The notes under the pieces were generated by a model. It saw nothing but the letters and a program-made list of their open reading frames with translations, was not told the DNA's origin and did no database searches. A stretch of 64,000 nt of DNA, from the NCBI GenBank assembly GCA_903887415.1, contig CAISPO010000065.1, positions 29,697 through 93,696 on the forward strand, in the 5' to 3' direction. This DNA comes from an uncultured Bacteroidota bacterium (GTDB lineage Bacteria > Bacteroidota > Bacteroidia > Chitinophagales > Chitinophagaceae). A program made the translations under genes and the position numbers. Shown piece by piece: positions 1 through 7,529 of this stretch. Each line of letters starts with the position of its first letter. Position 1 is the first letter of the stretch.

Positions 1-755
1 GTATAATGTTGGGCTGGTGGGCTCCTGTAGCTACGCAAAAGGAGAAACTACAGCAGGTAGGTATCTACGCGGCATGTTATAAGCTGTCTATACTGATAAC
101 CCTGTTCATCCAGGCATTCCGCATGGGTGCCGAGCCGTTTTTCTTCCAGCAATCAAAGGGGGAAAATGCACCAAAAACCTATGCCCGTGTAATGAAATTT
201 TTCGTGATCACCATTTGTGTTATGTTTCTTGTAGTGACTTTATACATCGATGTGTGGAAGCAGCTTATCCGCAACCGGCACATGTGGGAGGGCTTGAAAG
301 TGGTGCCGATACTGCTTGTGGCCAATATGTCACTGGGGGTTTATTACAACCTTTCCATCTGGTACAAGCTGTCGCACAATACCCGTGCTGGCGCCACTAT
401 TACTATTATAGGTGCAGTTATCACGCTGGTCATTAACTACCTTTTTATCCCGCACTACGGCTATATGGCCTGTGCGTGGGCAACACTTATCTGTTATGCC
501 AGTATGATGGTGATCTCCTACATATGGGGGCAGAAAGTTTATAAAGTGCCCTATGCAACGAAAAAGCTGCTTGGCTATTTTTCAGTGATGCTCCTGTTTT
601 ACTATGTGAATATGGTTGTTTGCTGGTTTTTGCCTGGGCTATGGCTACACATATGCTCCGGTACTGTGTTTCTGTTATTGTATCTCCGGTTTGTGTACGG
701 GATTGAGAAAAATGAGCTACGAGGTTTACCGGTGGTAGGGAAGTACATAAGATAG
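1..755 (+). CDS. Polysaccharide/oligosaccharide flippase, C-terminal part (5' truncated by window edge)
   Basis: Only the last ~250 residues are inside the window; the frame is open to base 1, so the true start lies upstream. The visible part is almost wholly hydrophobic, with about seven membrane segments separated by short basic loops (for example KKLLGYFSVMLLFYYVNMVV). The pattern, including the motif VINYLFIPHYGYMACAWATL, is typical of the C-terminal half of Wzx/MATE-like lipid-linked sugar flippases of the inner membrane (in related proteins this segment is INYILIP..G..GAAWAT). The gene ends convergently 12 bp from the heme A synthase gene. The substrate cannot be told from the sequence. 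A second, complete flippase of the same superfamily lies at 30910. Confidence 0.8.
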   Translation, partial: IMLGWWAPVATQKEKLQQVGIYAACYKLSILITLFIQAFRMGAEPFFFQQSKGENAPKTYARVMKFFVITICVMFLVVTLYIDVWKQLIRNRHMWEGLKVVPILLVANMSLGVYYNLSIWYKLSHNTRAGATITIIGAVITLVINYLFIPHYGYMACAWATLICYASMMVISYIWGQKVYKVPYATKKLLGYFSVMLLFYYVNMVVCWFLPGLWLHICSGTVFLLLYLRFVYGIEKNELRGLPVVGKYIR

Positions 756-767
756 GGTCTTGCTAAA

Positions 768-1811
768 TCAAGTTCTCCTCACCACATACAAATTCACCAC
801 CAGCGACATCAGCAGGAACATAGCTACAAGCTGATGCAGCTCTGCCAGTATCTCAAACGTACCAAACTTTCCAGGAACGATCATTGGTGCACAAAGAACC
901 GTAGCGATACCTAACGTAACCTGCAATCCAACCAATAAAAACGGCCACCATCTTGTAGTTTTGAGCATGCTGGCCGGGTATTTTGCTGCGCTGCGGGTAG
1001 CTGAAAGAAACCAGAAGATCGATAGTGTGAGTAAAACATACGCTATCCCCCTGTGCATAAAATGCACGGCTATCTTATCGTGTGTGAAACTGCGCCCTAT
1101 CAGGCCATCCGGCCACCACATACCATTGATAGTGGGCCAGGTAGCAGCCGCCATTGCGGCCTTCAGGCCAGCCATAAAGGCTCCGTAAGTGAGTTGTACA
1201 AATAGCAGCAATATAATAACGGTGGTAAAAGTGTTCAGTTTTTTATCGGTGGTTCTTTTTTCCGGTGGTATCAGCAGGATCAATGCAAACCAGAGTGTAT
1301 AACACGCCAGTATCATTGCAGATACAAAATGGGCTGCCAGCTTAATATGGTCCACATACAAGTGGCTGTCGTTGAGGCCGCTGGCCACCATGATCCAGCC
1401 TATAAGCCCCTGCAGGCCGCCCAGCAGAAACAGGATAATGAATGGCCGCACCATTGAGGCCTCAAAGTATTTTTTCACCAAAAAGTAAACGAACCCTGCA
1501 ACAAATACAATACCTAACAAACGTGCCCAAAACCTGTGCAGCCACTCCCAGAAAAAAATAGATTTAAAATCTTCCAGGGTATAGCCACTGTTCATATACT
1601 TGAATTGGCATATTTGTTTATAGCCATCAAACGCATCATTCCATTGTTTTGCATTCAGTGGCGGCAATATCCCAAACAGTGGGTTCCACTTAGTAATTGA
1701 TAGGCCGGAGCCGGTGAGCCTTGTCACCCCGCCCAGTAACGTCTGGATAATGATCATTACGACACCTGCCAATAACCAATATGCTACAGCATGGCGCTTC
1801 TTTTTGTCCAC
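768..1811 (-). CDS. ctaA: Heme A synthase, COX15/CtaA family
   Basis: A 347-residue integral inner-membrane protein that oxidises the C8 methyl group of heme O to make heme A for aa3-type cytochrome oxidase. About eight membrane segments are visible. The family signature is present: GGVTRLTGSGLSITKWNP near the N-terminus, the paired heme-ligand histidines (HRFWARLLG; DHIKLAAHF; HFMHRGIAY; ELHQLVAMF) spaced over the two four-helix halves, and length matching the COX15 type 2 group usual in Bacteroidota. It starts at an ATG preceded by an A-rich stretch. No other cytochrome oxidase assembly gene (ctaB, cox subunits) is adjacent in this window. It implies aerobic respiration with an aa3 oxidase. 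Confidence 0.93.
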   Translation of the reverse strand: MDKKKRHAVAYWLLAGVVMIIIQTLLGGVTRLTGSGLSITKWNPLFGILPPLNAKQWNDAFDGYKQICQFKYMNSGYTLEDFKSIFFWEWLHRFWARLLGIVFVAGFVYFLVKKYFEASMVRPFIILFLLGGLQGLIGWIMVASGLNDSHLYVDHIKLAAHFVSAMILACYTLWFALILLIPPEKRTTDKKLNTFTTVIILLLFVQLTYGAFMAGLKAAMAAATWPTINGMWWPDGLIGRSFTHDKIAVHFMHRGIAYVLLTLSIFWFLSATRSAAKYPASMLKTTRWWPFLLVGLQVTLGIATVLCAPMIVPGKFGTFEILAELHQLVAMFLLMSLVVNLYVVRRT

Positions 1812-2246
1812 TAAAAGGAATATTTACTACAAAAGTAGTTTATCTATACCATCACGACCAAAGCAACGGTACAAAATTAATTAGTTGTTATTCTCATTCT
1901 ACACATTTTTAATAATAAAATATATAAAACGAATTGGGTAATTGTTAGAAATAAAGTGGGGAATATTTTCCTCAGCAATTCCCCACATTTTGTGGTGATT
2001 ATACATTTTGTGTGGGTGAATAATTTTTTCATTATCTTTGTAAAAAAATAATTAAAAGTAGTGTACTCGTTGCTAATAGCTGATAATCAATATTTTGCCT
2101 ATAAAATATACTATGGAACATCACCTGAAATGGAATATTTTTATGCTAATGCATAAAAATGGTCTGATTATTGATTTATCAACGCCAACAAGAGATGCCT
2201 GGTATTTCATGCAGGTTCATTATTAATAAACCAATATATAGTAGAC
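1812..2246. other. Intergenic region with HU promoter, hairpin and long leader
   Basis: This 435-bp gap holds a hairpin with 9-bp arms (GTGGGGAAT at 1956-1964 and its complement at 1978-1986), two direct copies of ACATTTTGTG (1985-1994 and 2003-2012), and a perfect -7 element at 2033-2040. The HU gene starts about 200 nt after that promoter, so the mRNA would have a long 5' leader. A 37-codon reading frame (ATG 2113, stop 2224-2226) lies in the leader and ends 20 nt before the HU start. Whether it is translated is unknown. Confidence 0.6.
2033..2040 (+). promoter_or_regulatory. -7 promoter element of HU gene (TATCTTTG)
   Basis: Exact match to the Bacteroidetes -7 consensus TAnnTTTG. A TTTTG at 2006-2010 lies at a suitable distance for the -33 element. 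The predicted leader to the HU start is about 200 nt. Confidence 0.65.
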
Positions 2247-2573
2247 ATGAGAAAAGCAGATGTGGTAGGCAGCATTGCCGAAAAGACGGGAATACCAAAG
2301 GTAGATATCCTTGTTGCGCTCGAGACATTCTTCAAAGAGGTCAGGACATCATTGGTTGAAGGTGAGCCCGTGTACGTGCGTGGGTTCGGCAGTTTTATTC
2401 TTAAGAAACGCGCTGCAAAAATCGGCCGTAACATTAAGAAAAATGTAGCGGTAGAAATACCTGAGCATTTTATTCCAGCTTTCAAACCAGCAAAAGAATT
2501 TGTACAGGCAGTAAAGGAGTCAAAGCATGAACTTGCTGAACATACCGATGCTGATCTCGTGGAACACGCTTAA
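2247..2573 (+). CDS. HU/IHF-family DNA-binding protein
   Basis: A 108-residue nucleoid protein. The first ~92 residues form the HU fold: N-terminal helices (MRKADVVGSIAEKTGIPK), the GFGSFILKKRAAKIGRNIKK segment that leads into the DNA-binding beta-arm, and EIPEHFIPAFKPAKEF closing the domain. The signature VYVRGFGSF corresponds to the classical V.L.GFG.F motif. The last ~16 residues form an acidic and histidine-containing tail (HELAEHTDADLVEHA) that E. coli HU lacks. It heads the block HU - TPR - bS22 - RNase E/G, a gene order that recurs in Bacteroidota. The leader is unusually long (see 1812-2246). Confidence 0.93.
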   Translation: MRKADVVGSIAEKTGIPKVDILVALETFFKEVRTSLVEGEPVYVRGFGSFILKKRAAKIGRNIKKNVAVEIPEHFIPAFKPAKEFVQAVKESKHELAEHTDADLVEHA

Positions 2574-2599
2574 TTAAATGAAGGCAAGTACGATTTCGC

Positions 2600-2607
2600 T
2601 ACCTTTG
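2600..2607 (+). promoter_or_regulatory. -7 promoter element of TPR gene (TACCTTTG)
   Basis: Exact TAnnTTTG match 20 nt before the TTG start at 2628. This supports a separate promoter for the TPR gene and supports the non-ATG start. Confidence 0.7.
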
Positions 2608-2627
2608 CACTGAAAAATTAAAATTCC

Positions 2628-3488
2628 TTGCGGGCAGCACATTATATCACACTTGCAGTAGCAATAACATTGATCGCTCTTTTATACTGGGGAGGTAATA
2701 CGGTTCCTCCGGCCAAGAAGCAGGGTGCAGCAATGCAACCCACAGCCGGAGCGATGACCCAGGGCCCTAACACCATGAAGCCCGCCTCTTTCGACTCTAT
2801 AGTAACCGCATCGCGCAGGCAGCTCCCGAAAACAGTTGCTGATACGGTACTGACCATCGAAAATGAACTTACAGCCATGCACGATTCGTCGCGCATGGCT
2901 TCTGTTTTTATACGCCTTTCCAGGGTATGGGAGCGCAGCGGTGTAAATACAGTTGCGGCTTATTATATCGCAAAAGCAGCTAAATTGGAAAATTCCGAAA
3001 AAAAGCTGACCTTTGCAGGCCGAAACTTTTTGCAGCTCATGGAAAACGGGGGTTCACCGTCAGTTTTAGCATGGGAAGCACAAGAAGCAGTGAGTTGCCT
3101 GGAGCAATCTTTAAAGATAGCACCGGATAATGAAGATACAAAGCTGGGGCTGGCTACTGGTTATATAGAAGGTACCGGCGAGCCGATGAGAGGGGTGCAG
3201 ATATTGCTTGGCATTACCCGGGAAAAGCCGGACGATATACCAGCCAACCTGCTTTTAGGAAGAATGTCGATACAGTCGGGGCAGTTTGATAAAGCGGTAG
3301 GACGATTTGAGACAATATTAAAGCAGGAGCCGGAAAATAAAGAAGCGCTTTACTACCTGGCAACCGCATACGAAGGAAAAGGAGATAAGAAAAAGGCAAT
3401 AGAACTGCTGGAGCGGTTGAAGCAACTGGTGGCAGATAATAAGGATTTCAGCAAAGAAATTGACCAACATATAAATTCATTAAAGTAA
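2628..3488 (+). CDS. Membrane-anchored tetratricopeptide repeat protein
   Basis: 286 residues starting with TTG, chosen because a perfect -7 element ends 20 nt upstream and no ATG precedes the membrane segment. Residues ~5-22 (YITLAVAITLIALLYWGG) form one N-terminal membrane anchor or uncleaved signal. The periplasmic remainder has a Pro/Gly/Thr-rich linker, then at least three TPR units in the C-terminal half (around NEDTKLGLATGYIEGTGEP, IPANLLLGRMSIQSGQFDKA and KEALYYLATAYEGKGDKKKA). TPRs mediate protein-protein contacts; the partner is unknown. It sits between HU and the bS22/RNase G genes, a neighbourhood conserved in Bacteroidota, so a link to RNA or ribosome biology is possible but unproven. 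Confidence 0.85.
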   Translation: MRAAHYITLAVAITLIALLYWGGNTVPPAKKQGAAMQPTAGAMTQGPNTMKPASFDSIVTASRRQLPKTVADTVLTIENELTAMHDSSRMASVFIRLSRVWERSGVNTVAAYYIAKAAKLENSEKKLTFAGRNFLQLMENGGSPSVLAWEAQEAVSCLEQSLKIAPDNEDTKLGLATGYIEGTGEPMRGVQILLGITREKPDDIPANLLLGRMSIQSGQFDKAVGRFETILKQEPENKEALYYLATAYEGKGDKKKAIELLERLKQLVADNKDFSKEIDQHINSLK

Positions 3489-3509
3489 CTTTTTAAAAAA
3501 TTACAGATT

Positions 3510-3602
3510 ATGCCTTGCGGTAAAAAAAGAAAACGTCATAAGATAGCCACTCACAAACGTAAAAAACGTTTGAGAAAGAACCGTCATAAGAAGAACAAGT
3601 AG
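3510..3602 (+). CDS. Small ribosomal subunit protein bS22-like (AURKAIP1/COX24 domain)
   Basis: A 30-residue, extremely basic protein (MPCGKKRKRHKIATHKRK and so on to KKNK, stop TAG). It is too short for usual ORF cutoffs but is a well-conserved Bacteroidota gene carrying the COX24/AURKAIP1 C-terminal domain, the bacterial relative of mitochondrial mS38 and of mycobacterial bS22. Members of the family bind 16S rRNA in the small subunit. More than half of its residues are K, R or H, and the H-K-I-x-x-H-K-R-K-K-R-L-R-K core is the family hallmark. The ATG follows the TPR gene by 21 nt, so both are probably co-transcribed. RNase E/G lies 206 nt downstream beyond a strong hairpin. Confidence 0.88.
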   Translation: MPCGKKRKRHKIATHKRKKRLRKNRHKKNK

Positions 3603-3640
3603 GCTTTCACCACTGCTTCCTTTCAAAAACGCTGCTGTTA

Positions 3641-3733
3641 AACCATGCACATCATCTGCTGCCCCGCATAGAGGAAGCAGCGATGTGCAAGGTTCATTAT
3701 TATAGCCTATAGGGCTCCATTGAAATATGGAGC
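3641..3733 (+). promoter_or_regulatory. Two stem-loops in the bS22 - rng leader
   Basis: The first stem pairs 3641-3660 with 3676-3694 (core TGCACATC with GATGTGCA, about 18 of 20 paired positions with small bulges). The second pairs GCTCCAT at 3714-3720 with ATGGAGC at 3727-3733 around a 6-nt loop. Neither is followed by a U-tract, so they are not simple terminators. They lie directly upstream of the RNase E/G gene and may be an RNase processing or regulatory site. Confidence 0.5.
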
Positions 3734-3808
3734 TCATTTCAGTAGCACCAGAGATCCCACGGCATTAAACAACGCCGGATTTTTCAAGGGGAGCGAAATG
3801 GTACACCA

Positions 3809-5368
3809 ATGAACAAAGAACTTATTATAAACTCCTCAGCCGAAGGTGTGGAGCTGGCTTTATTAGAAGATAAGAAGCTGGTAGAACTGCATTATGAGCG
3901 TGGACAAGACCAGTTTGCCGTAGGCGACCTGTACCTTGGCAAAGTGAAGAAACTGATGCCCGGCCTCAACGCCGTGTTTGTGGATGTAGGGTATGAAAAA
4001 GACGCCTTCCTTCATTATACAGACTTAAGCCCATATTTAAAATCACTGGTAAAATTCAGCACACAATCTGTAGCTGGCAGCACTACATGGGGCGATGATT
4101 TTGGCAAGTTCAAGAACGAGGCCGAGATCCAGAAGAACGGTAAGATAACAGAAGTTTTCACTGGTAAGCCGGAAATAATCGTCCAGATACTGAAAGAACC
4201 TATTTCTTCCAAAGGCCCGCGCCTGAGCTGCGAAATCTCATTGCCTGGGCGTTTTGTAGTGATGACACCGTTTAACGACGTGGTGGCTATAAGCCGGAAG
4301 ATACATAGTGCAGATGAGCGCAAGCGCCTCCAGAAGCTGGTGGAAGGTATCAAGCCGAAAAATTTTGGAGTGATCGTGCGGACTGCGGCAGAAGGCAAAA
4401 ATACTGCTGAGCTGCATGCCGACCTGCTGGAACTGGAAAAAACATGGATCTCACTGCAGCACAACCTGAAAGGAGCTAAAGCTCCACAGATGGTGCTGAG
4501 CGAGCAAGACAAGACCACATCCATACTCCGCGACCTGCTGAGCGTAAGTTTTCAGAAGGTAGTGGTAAACGATAAGAAAATACAAGGTATAGCCAAAGAC
4601 TACATCTCCCGCGTATCTCCGGGGCAGGAAGATATTGTGAGCCTGCATACGGGCACACAGTCCATATTTGAAACCTATGGCGTGGCAAAGCAGGTAAAGG
4701 CTGCTTTTGGCAAAACTGTGAACCTCAATAGCGGCGCCTACCTCATCATAGAGCATACCGAAGCACTCCACGTAATAGATGTGAACAGCGGCACCCGCCA
4801 CGCAGAAGTAGGACAGGAGGCAAATGCACTGGCCACTAATCTGGAAGCGGCGCAGGAAGTGGTGCGGCAGATGCGCCTGCGTGACCTGGGCGGTATTATC
4901 ATCATAGACTTTATAGACATGAAGCTGCCGGAAAACCGGAAGCAGCTTTACGAAGCGGTAGAGGACATGATGGTCAATGATCGCGCCCGCCATACCGTGC
5001 TGCCCATCTCCAAGTTTGGGCTGATGCAGATAACCCGCCAACGCCTGCGCCCGGAGCTGAACATAAACACCAGTGAAGTATGCCCTACCTGTAAAGGAAC
5101 CGGCATGATAGGCCCGAGCATACTGCTGGGTGATGATATAGAAAAAGACGTAAAATACATAGCCAATCAGGGCATCCGGAATATGAACCTTCACGTTCAC
5201 CCGATAGTAGAAGCCTACCTCACCAAGGGCAGCTTCTTCAAACCATCGATAGTGAAGAAGTGGGCTAAAGCGCTAAAAGTAAAAGTGAAGGTGGTGGCCG
5301 ATAATAACTCGCCGCTTACTGAGTATAACTTTTATGATGCCCAAACGGATGATTTGATCAAGTTATAA
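3809..5368 (+). CDS. rng: Ribonuclease E/G family endoribonuclease
   Basis: 519 residues, the size of RNase G rather than full RNase E (no long C-terminal degradosome scaffold). It cleaves single-stranded A/U-rich RNA in rRNA maturation and mRNA decay. Visible: N-terminal S1/RNase H-like region (ELIINSSAEGVELALLEDKKLVELHYER; DLYLGKVKKLMPGLNAVFVDVGYEKDAFLHYTDL), 5'-sensor region, the DNase I-like catalytic motifs HVIDVNSGTR and GGIIIIDFIDM carrying the two metal-binding aspartates, and the zinc-link CPTCKGTG. An insertion of ~35 residues after the S1 motif (SVAGSTTWGDDF and following) is usual for Bacteroidota members. It is the last gene of the HU - TPR - bS22 block and is followed by a clear terminator. 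Confidence 0.95.
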   Translation: MNKELIINSSAEGVELALLEDKKLVELHYERGQDQFAVGDLYLGKVKKLMPGLNAVFVDVGYEKDAFLHYTDLSPYLKSLVKFSTQSVAGSTTWGDDFGKFKNEAEIQKNGKITEVFTGKPEIIVQILKEPISSKGPRLSCEISLPGRFVVMTPFNDVVAISRKIHSADERKRLQKLVEGIKPKNFGVIVRTAAEGKNTAELHADLLELEKTWISLQHNLKGAKAPQMVLSEQDKTTSILRDLLSVSFQKVVVNDKKIQGIAKDYISRVSPGQEDIVSLHTGTQSIFETYGVAKQVKAAFGKTVNLNSGAYLIIEHTEALHVIDVNSGTRHAEVGQEANALATNLEAAQEVVRQMRLRDLGGIIIIDFIDMKLPENRKQLYEAVEDMMVNDRARHTVLPISKFGLMQITRQRLRPELNINTSEVCPTCKGTGMIGPSILLGDDIEKDVKYIANQGIRNMNLHVHPIVEAYLTKGSFFKPSIVKKWAKALKVKVKVVADNNSPLTEYNFYDAQTDDLIKL

Positions 5369-5381
5369 GGGTAATGGCATT

Positions 5382-5410
5382 TACCGGTGCGTGTGCGCCG
5401 GTATTTTTTT
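5382..5410 (+). terminator. Rho-independent terminator after rng
   Basis: TACCGGTGC (5382-5390) pairs with GCGCCGGTA (5395-5403), one G-U pair, followed by a run of seven T. Confidence 0.85.
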
Positions 5411-5451
5411 GTTTTGTACACACGCATTTAATGTGCTTTTAGTAAAAGAAT

Positions 5452-5898
5452 ATGAAGAAGATAATCGGGTACCGGAAATTGCTGGGAGTGCATGAGAAGA
5501 CAGAATTGGCGGAATTAAAAACAATATACCGGAACCTGATGAAGGACTGGCACCCGGATAAATTCCACGACGACCATGAGCAAAAGGAGCTGGCAGAAGC
5601 GAAGAGCAAGCACATTATTGAAGCCTATCACTTCCTGGTAAGCATAGCGCCGGAAACACGGGCACAGACTTTAGCCGAATATACACTTACTACCACCAGC
5701 TCAGGAATAACAGATTTTGAGTACAAAGCAGAAACGCTGCAGATAAAATTTGCTGACGGCACCAGCTACGAATACTTCGGTGTGCCTAAAGCGATCTATG
5801 TAAAACTGGTAAACGCTCCCGCGCCGGCTAGATTTGCCCGCAGGCATATTTGCAATTCGTTTGCCTACAGAAGTGCTAGCAAAGAAATGGCGGTGTAA
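5452..5898 (+). CDS. DnaJ-domain / KTSC-domain protein
   Basis: 148 residues with two parts. Residues ~5-65 form a J domain with the diagnostic HPDK loop (LMKDWHPDKFHD) between helices II and III, which stimulates DnaK ATPase. Residues ~85-142 match the KTSC domain (LQIKFADGTSYEYFGVPKAIYVKLVNAPAP and on to SFAYRS), a small beta-rich domain of unknown function. The usual KTSC Lys-Thr-Ser-Cys signature residues are not all kept. There are no Gly/Phe or zinc-finger regions, so it is a specialised co-chaperone rather than DnaJ itself. It is monocistronic, flanked by terminators at 5382 and 5993. Confidence 0.85.
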   Translation: MKKIIGYRKLLGVHEKTELAELKTIYRNLMKDWHPDKFHDDHEQKELAEAKSKHIIEAYHFLVSIAPETRAQTLAEYTLTTTSSGITDFEYKAETLQIKFADGTSYEYFGVPKAIYVKLVNAPAPARFARRHICNSFAYRSASKEMAV

Positions 5899-5992
5899 AC
5901 GGACATACGTCAATGAATGCGTATAATTGCTGTGATAGGCACAAGAACGACTTGATTAAATTATACGGGTAAAATCGGATAAAAAGCATTTG

Positions 5993-6020
5993 CCGGATTG
6001 CTTTGCGATCCGGTTTTTTT
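5993..6020 (+). terminator. Rho-independent terminator after the DnaJ/KTSC gene
   Basis: CCGGAT (5993-5998) pairs with ATCCGG (6008-6013), extended by the G-C closing pairs, then seven T. The hairpin overlaps the in-frame TTG at 5998 of the next reading frame, so that codon is unlikely to be its start. Confidence 0.8.
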
Positions 6021-7350
6021 GTACGTTGTTGGCAGAAAAATTATTCTCAACTTTATATTTTTAACAAATCGCCGTTTTAATTCACTTATTACTATTAGAC
6101 AGGTAATTAAATTCATCGTTCTAGTATGCTGTCCATTCTTTTATTGTCCTGCATTTTCGCAGGCCAAATGGAAAGACGGCTACGTTGTAAATATGGCGGG
6201 CGATACTTTAAGGGGAAAGATATTTTATCGGGCTAAAATGAAATCGCCAACCCGTGTCATTCTTAGGGATAGCAGTTCGGCTCTAAGGATATTTCTGGTA
6301 TCAGAAGTTAACTGTTACAAAATCCGAACAAATGGTCGGGACGAATATTTCAAATCTCTTTCTACAAAGATTGATATGTCGGAGCGGGGTTTTAACCCTT
6401 ATAATCGATCGTCACAACGATATCTCGAAAATCAGACATTTTTTGCGCAACTATTATTGGCTGGAGCTAATAGTCTTTATTTATATACAGACACTATACT
6501 AGATAAAAAACACTTTCTGATCGAATTGCCTAACGACACCTTGATTGAATTTTTTTTCAAGCGTAGCTACCTTGATACCAATAATGTAAGAGTCTGTGAT
6601 GACGACTATATATCCCAGCTTCAGCAGTTGTGTAAAGGCTGCTCTTCAATAACTGACAAAAAAATACAAAGTACACGGTTTAACGCCATAAGTTTTATAA
6701 AGCTGGCAAATGAATATAATAAATGCCAAAACCCAAACTCTGCCAATAATTATGAGTACAGGCCAGAAAAGACAAAAGCAATATTTGGAATAGACGTAAG
6801 CTTAAGGCACACCAATATTACTATTAGTGGATTGCCGGTTGGGGCGATAAATTTTAAGCCATCCTACTCGATGGGTGCAGGTGTATTCCTGAATCTGGTA
6901 TGTCCGCATACACAAAAACGGTTTGCCGTATATAATGAACTTTTGTTCTCGCGGTACGATATTAACTCAGATCCATATTATCCCGGAAGTTTTGAACTTA
7001 AACAAACGGAGTTGAAGGCAAGCTACTTGAAATTATCTAACGCAGTGCGATATCAGCTTCCGTTGCGTCTCGCCACACCCTATGTTCAAATTGGCTTAGT
7101 TAACGGGTATGCAATGACCGGGTATGCAAACACTACTGTAAAGTCAATTTTGTTCCACCAACCAGCGACCACGGAACAACTAATGCCTTTCGGAAAATAC
7201 CAAAGAAGTATCACTGGGGGACTCGGTGTTTGTCTAGGGAAATTCGAGGCCGAGTGCCGTTATGAAATTGGCAGTGGATTTTCTACTTATAATTACGTAT
7301 CTACAACGTCTAAGACTCTTCTTTTTCTGCTAAAACGGGCCATTTTTTGA
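6019..7350 (+). CDS. Outer-membrane beta-barrel family protein, start codon uncertain
   Basis: About 440 residues. The N-terminal signal sequence reads VIKFIVLVCCPFFYCPAFSQ, followed by KWKDGYVVNMAGDTLRGKI, a motif common at the mature N-terminus of Bacteroidota outer-membrane proteins. The C-terminal ~190 residues look like a PorT-type small beta-barrel (alternating strands from IFGIDVSLRHTNITISG to the end). No ATG or GTG precedes the signal sequence: the allowed choices are TTG 6019 (used here), TTG 5998 (inside a terminator), or a rare ATT near 6088-6094. The first ATG, 6192, would delete the signal peptide. The codon use is more AT-rich than the neighbours. The function is unknown. Confidence 0.7.
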   Translation: MYVVGRKIILNFIFLTNRRFNSLITIRQVIKFIVLVCCPFFYCPAFSQAKWKDGYVVNMAGDTLRGKIFYRAKMKSPTRVILRDSSSALRIFLVSEVNCYKIRTNGRDEYFKSLSTKIDMSERGFNPYNRSSQRYLENQTFFAQLLLAGANSLYLYTDTILDKKHFLIELPNDTLIEFFFKRSYLDTNNVRVCDDDYISQLQQLCKGCSSITDKKIQSTRFNAISFIKLANEYNKCQNPNSANNYEYRPEKTKAIFGIDVSLRHTNITISGLPVGAINFKPSYSMGAGVFLNLVCPHTQKRFAVYNELLFSRYDINSDPYYPGSFELKQTELKASYLKLSNAVRYQLPLRLATPYVQIGLVNGYAMTGYANTTVKSILFHQPATTEQLMPFGKYQRSITGGLGVCLGKFEAECRYEIGSGFSTYNYVSTTSKTLLFLLKRAIF

Positions 7351-7500
7351 AATACGATGTCTCCAATACCTAATGGCGCGAACAACAAAGCAATTAACGT
7401 AGTTGACTCGTGATGCTATAATTTAGCCTCCCGATAGCAAAAAGCGTCGCAAGCGTGAAAATATTCTTTCTTCCCACGCAGGGATACAAATCCAAACTTA

Positions 7501-7508
7501 TACCTTTG
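7501..7508 (+). promoter_or_regulatory. -7 promoter element of metB (TACCTTTG)
   Basis: Exact TAnnTTTG match 21 nt before the ATG at 7530. It lies inside a possible longer frame beginning at 7455 and therefore argues for the 7530 start. Confidence 0.75.
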
Positions 7509-7529
7509 CTGCTGCAAAAAGAAGCGAAA

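Noticed and set aside
4451..5200. 249-codon minus-strand frame inside rng
   Set aside because: Antisense to the conserved catalytic part of RNase E/G; no motif or promoter.
7440..7529. Possible SAM-type riboswitch before metB
   Set aside because: The -7 element at 7501-7508 leaves a leader of about 20 nt, too short for a riboswitch. The same holds for metH, whose promoter ends 4 nt before the ATG.
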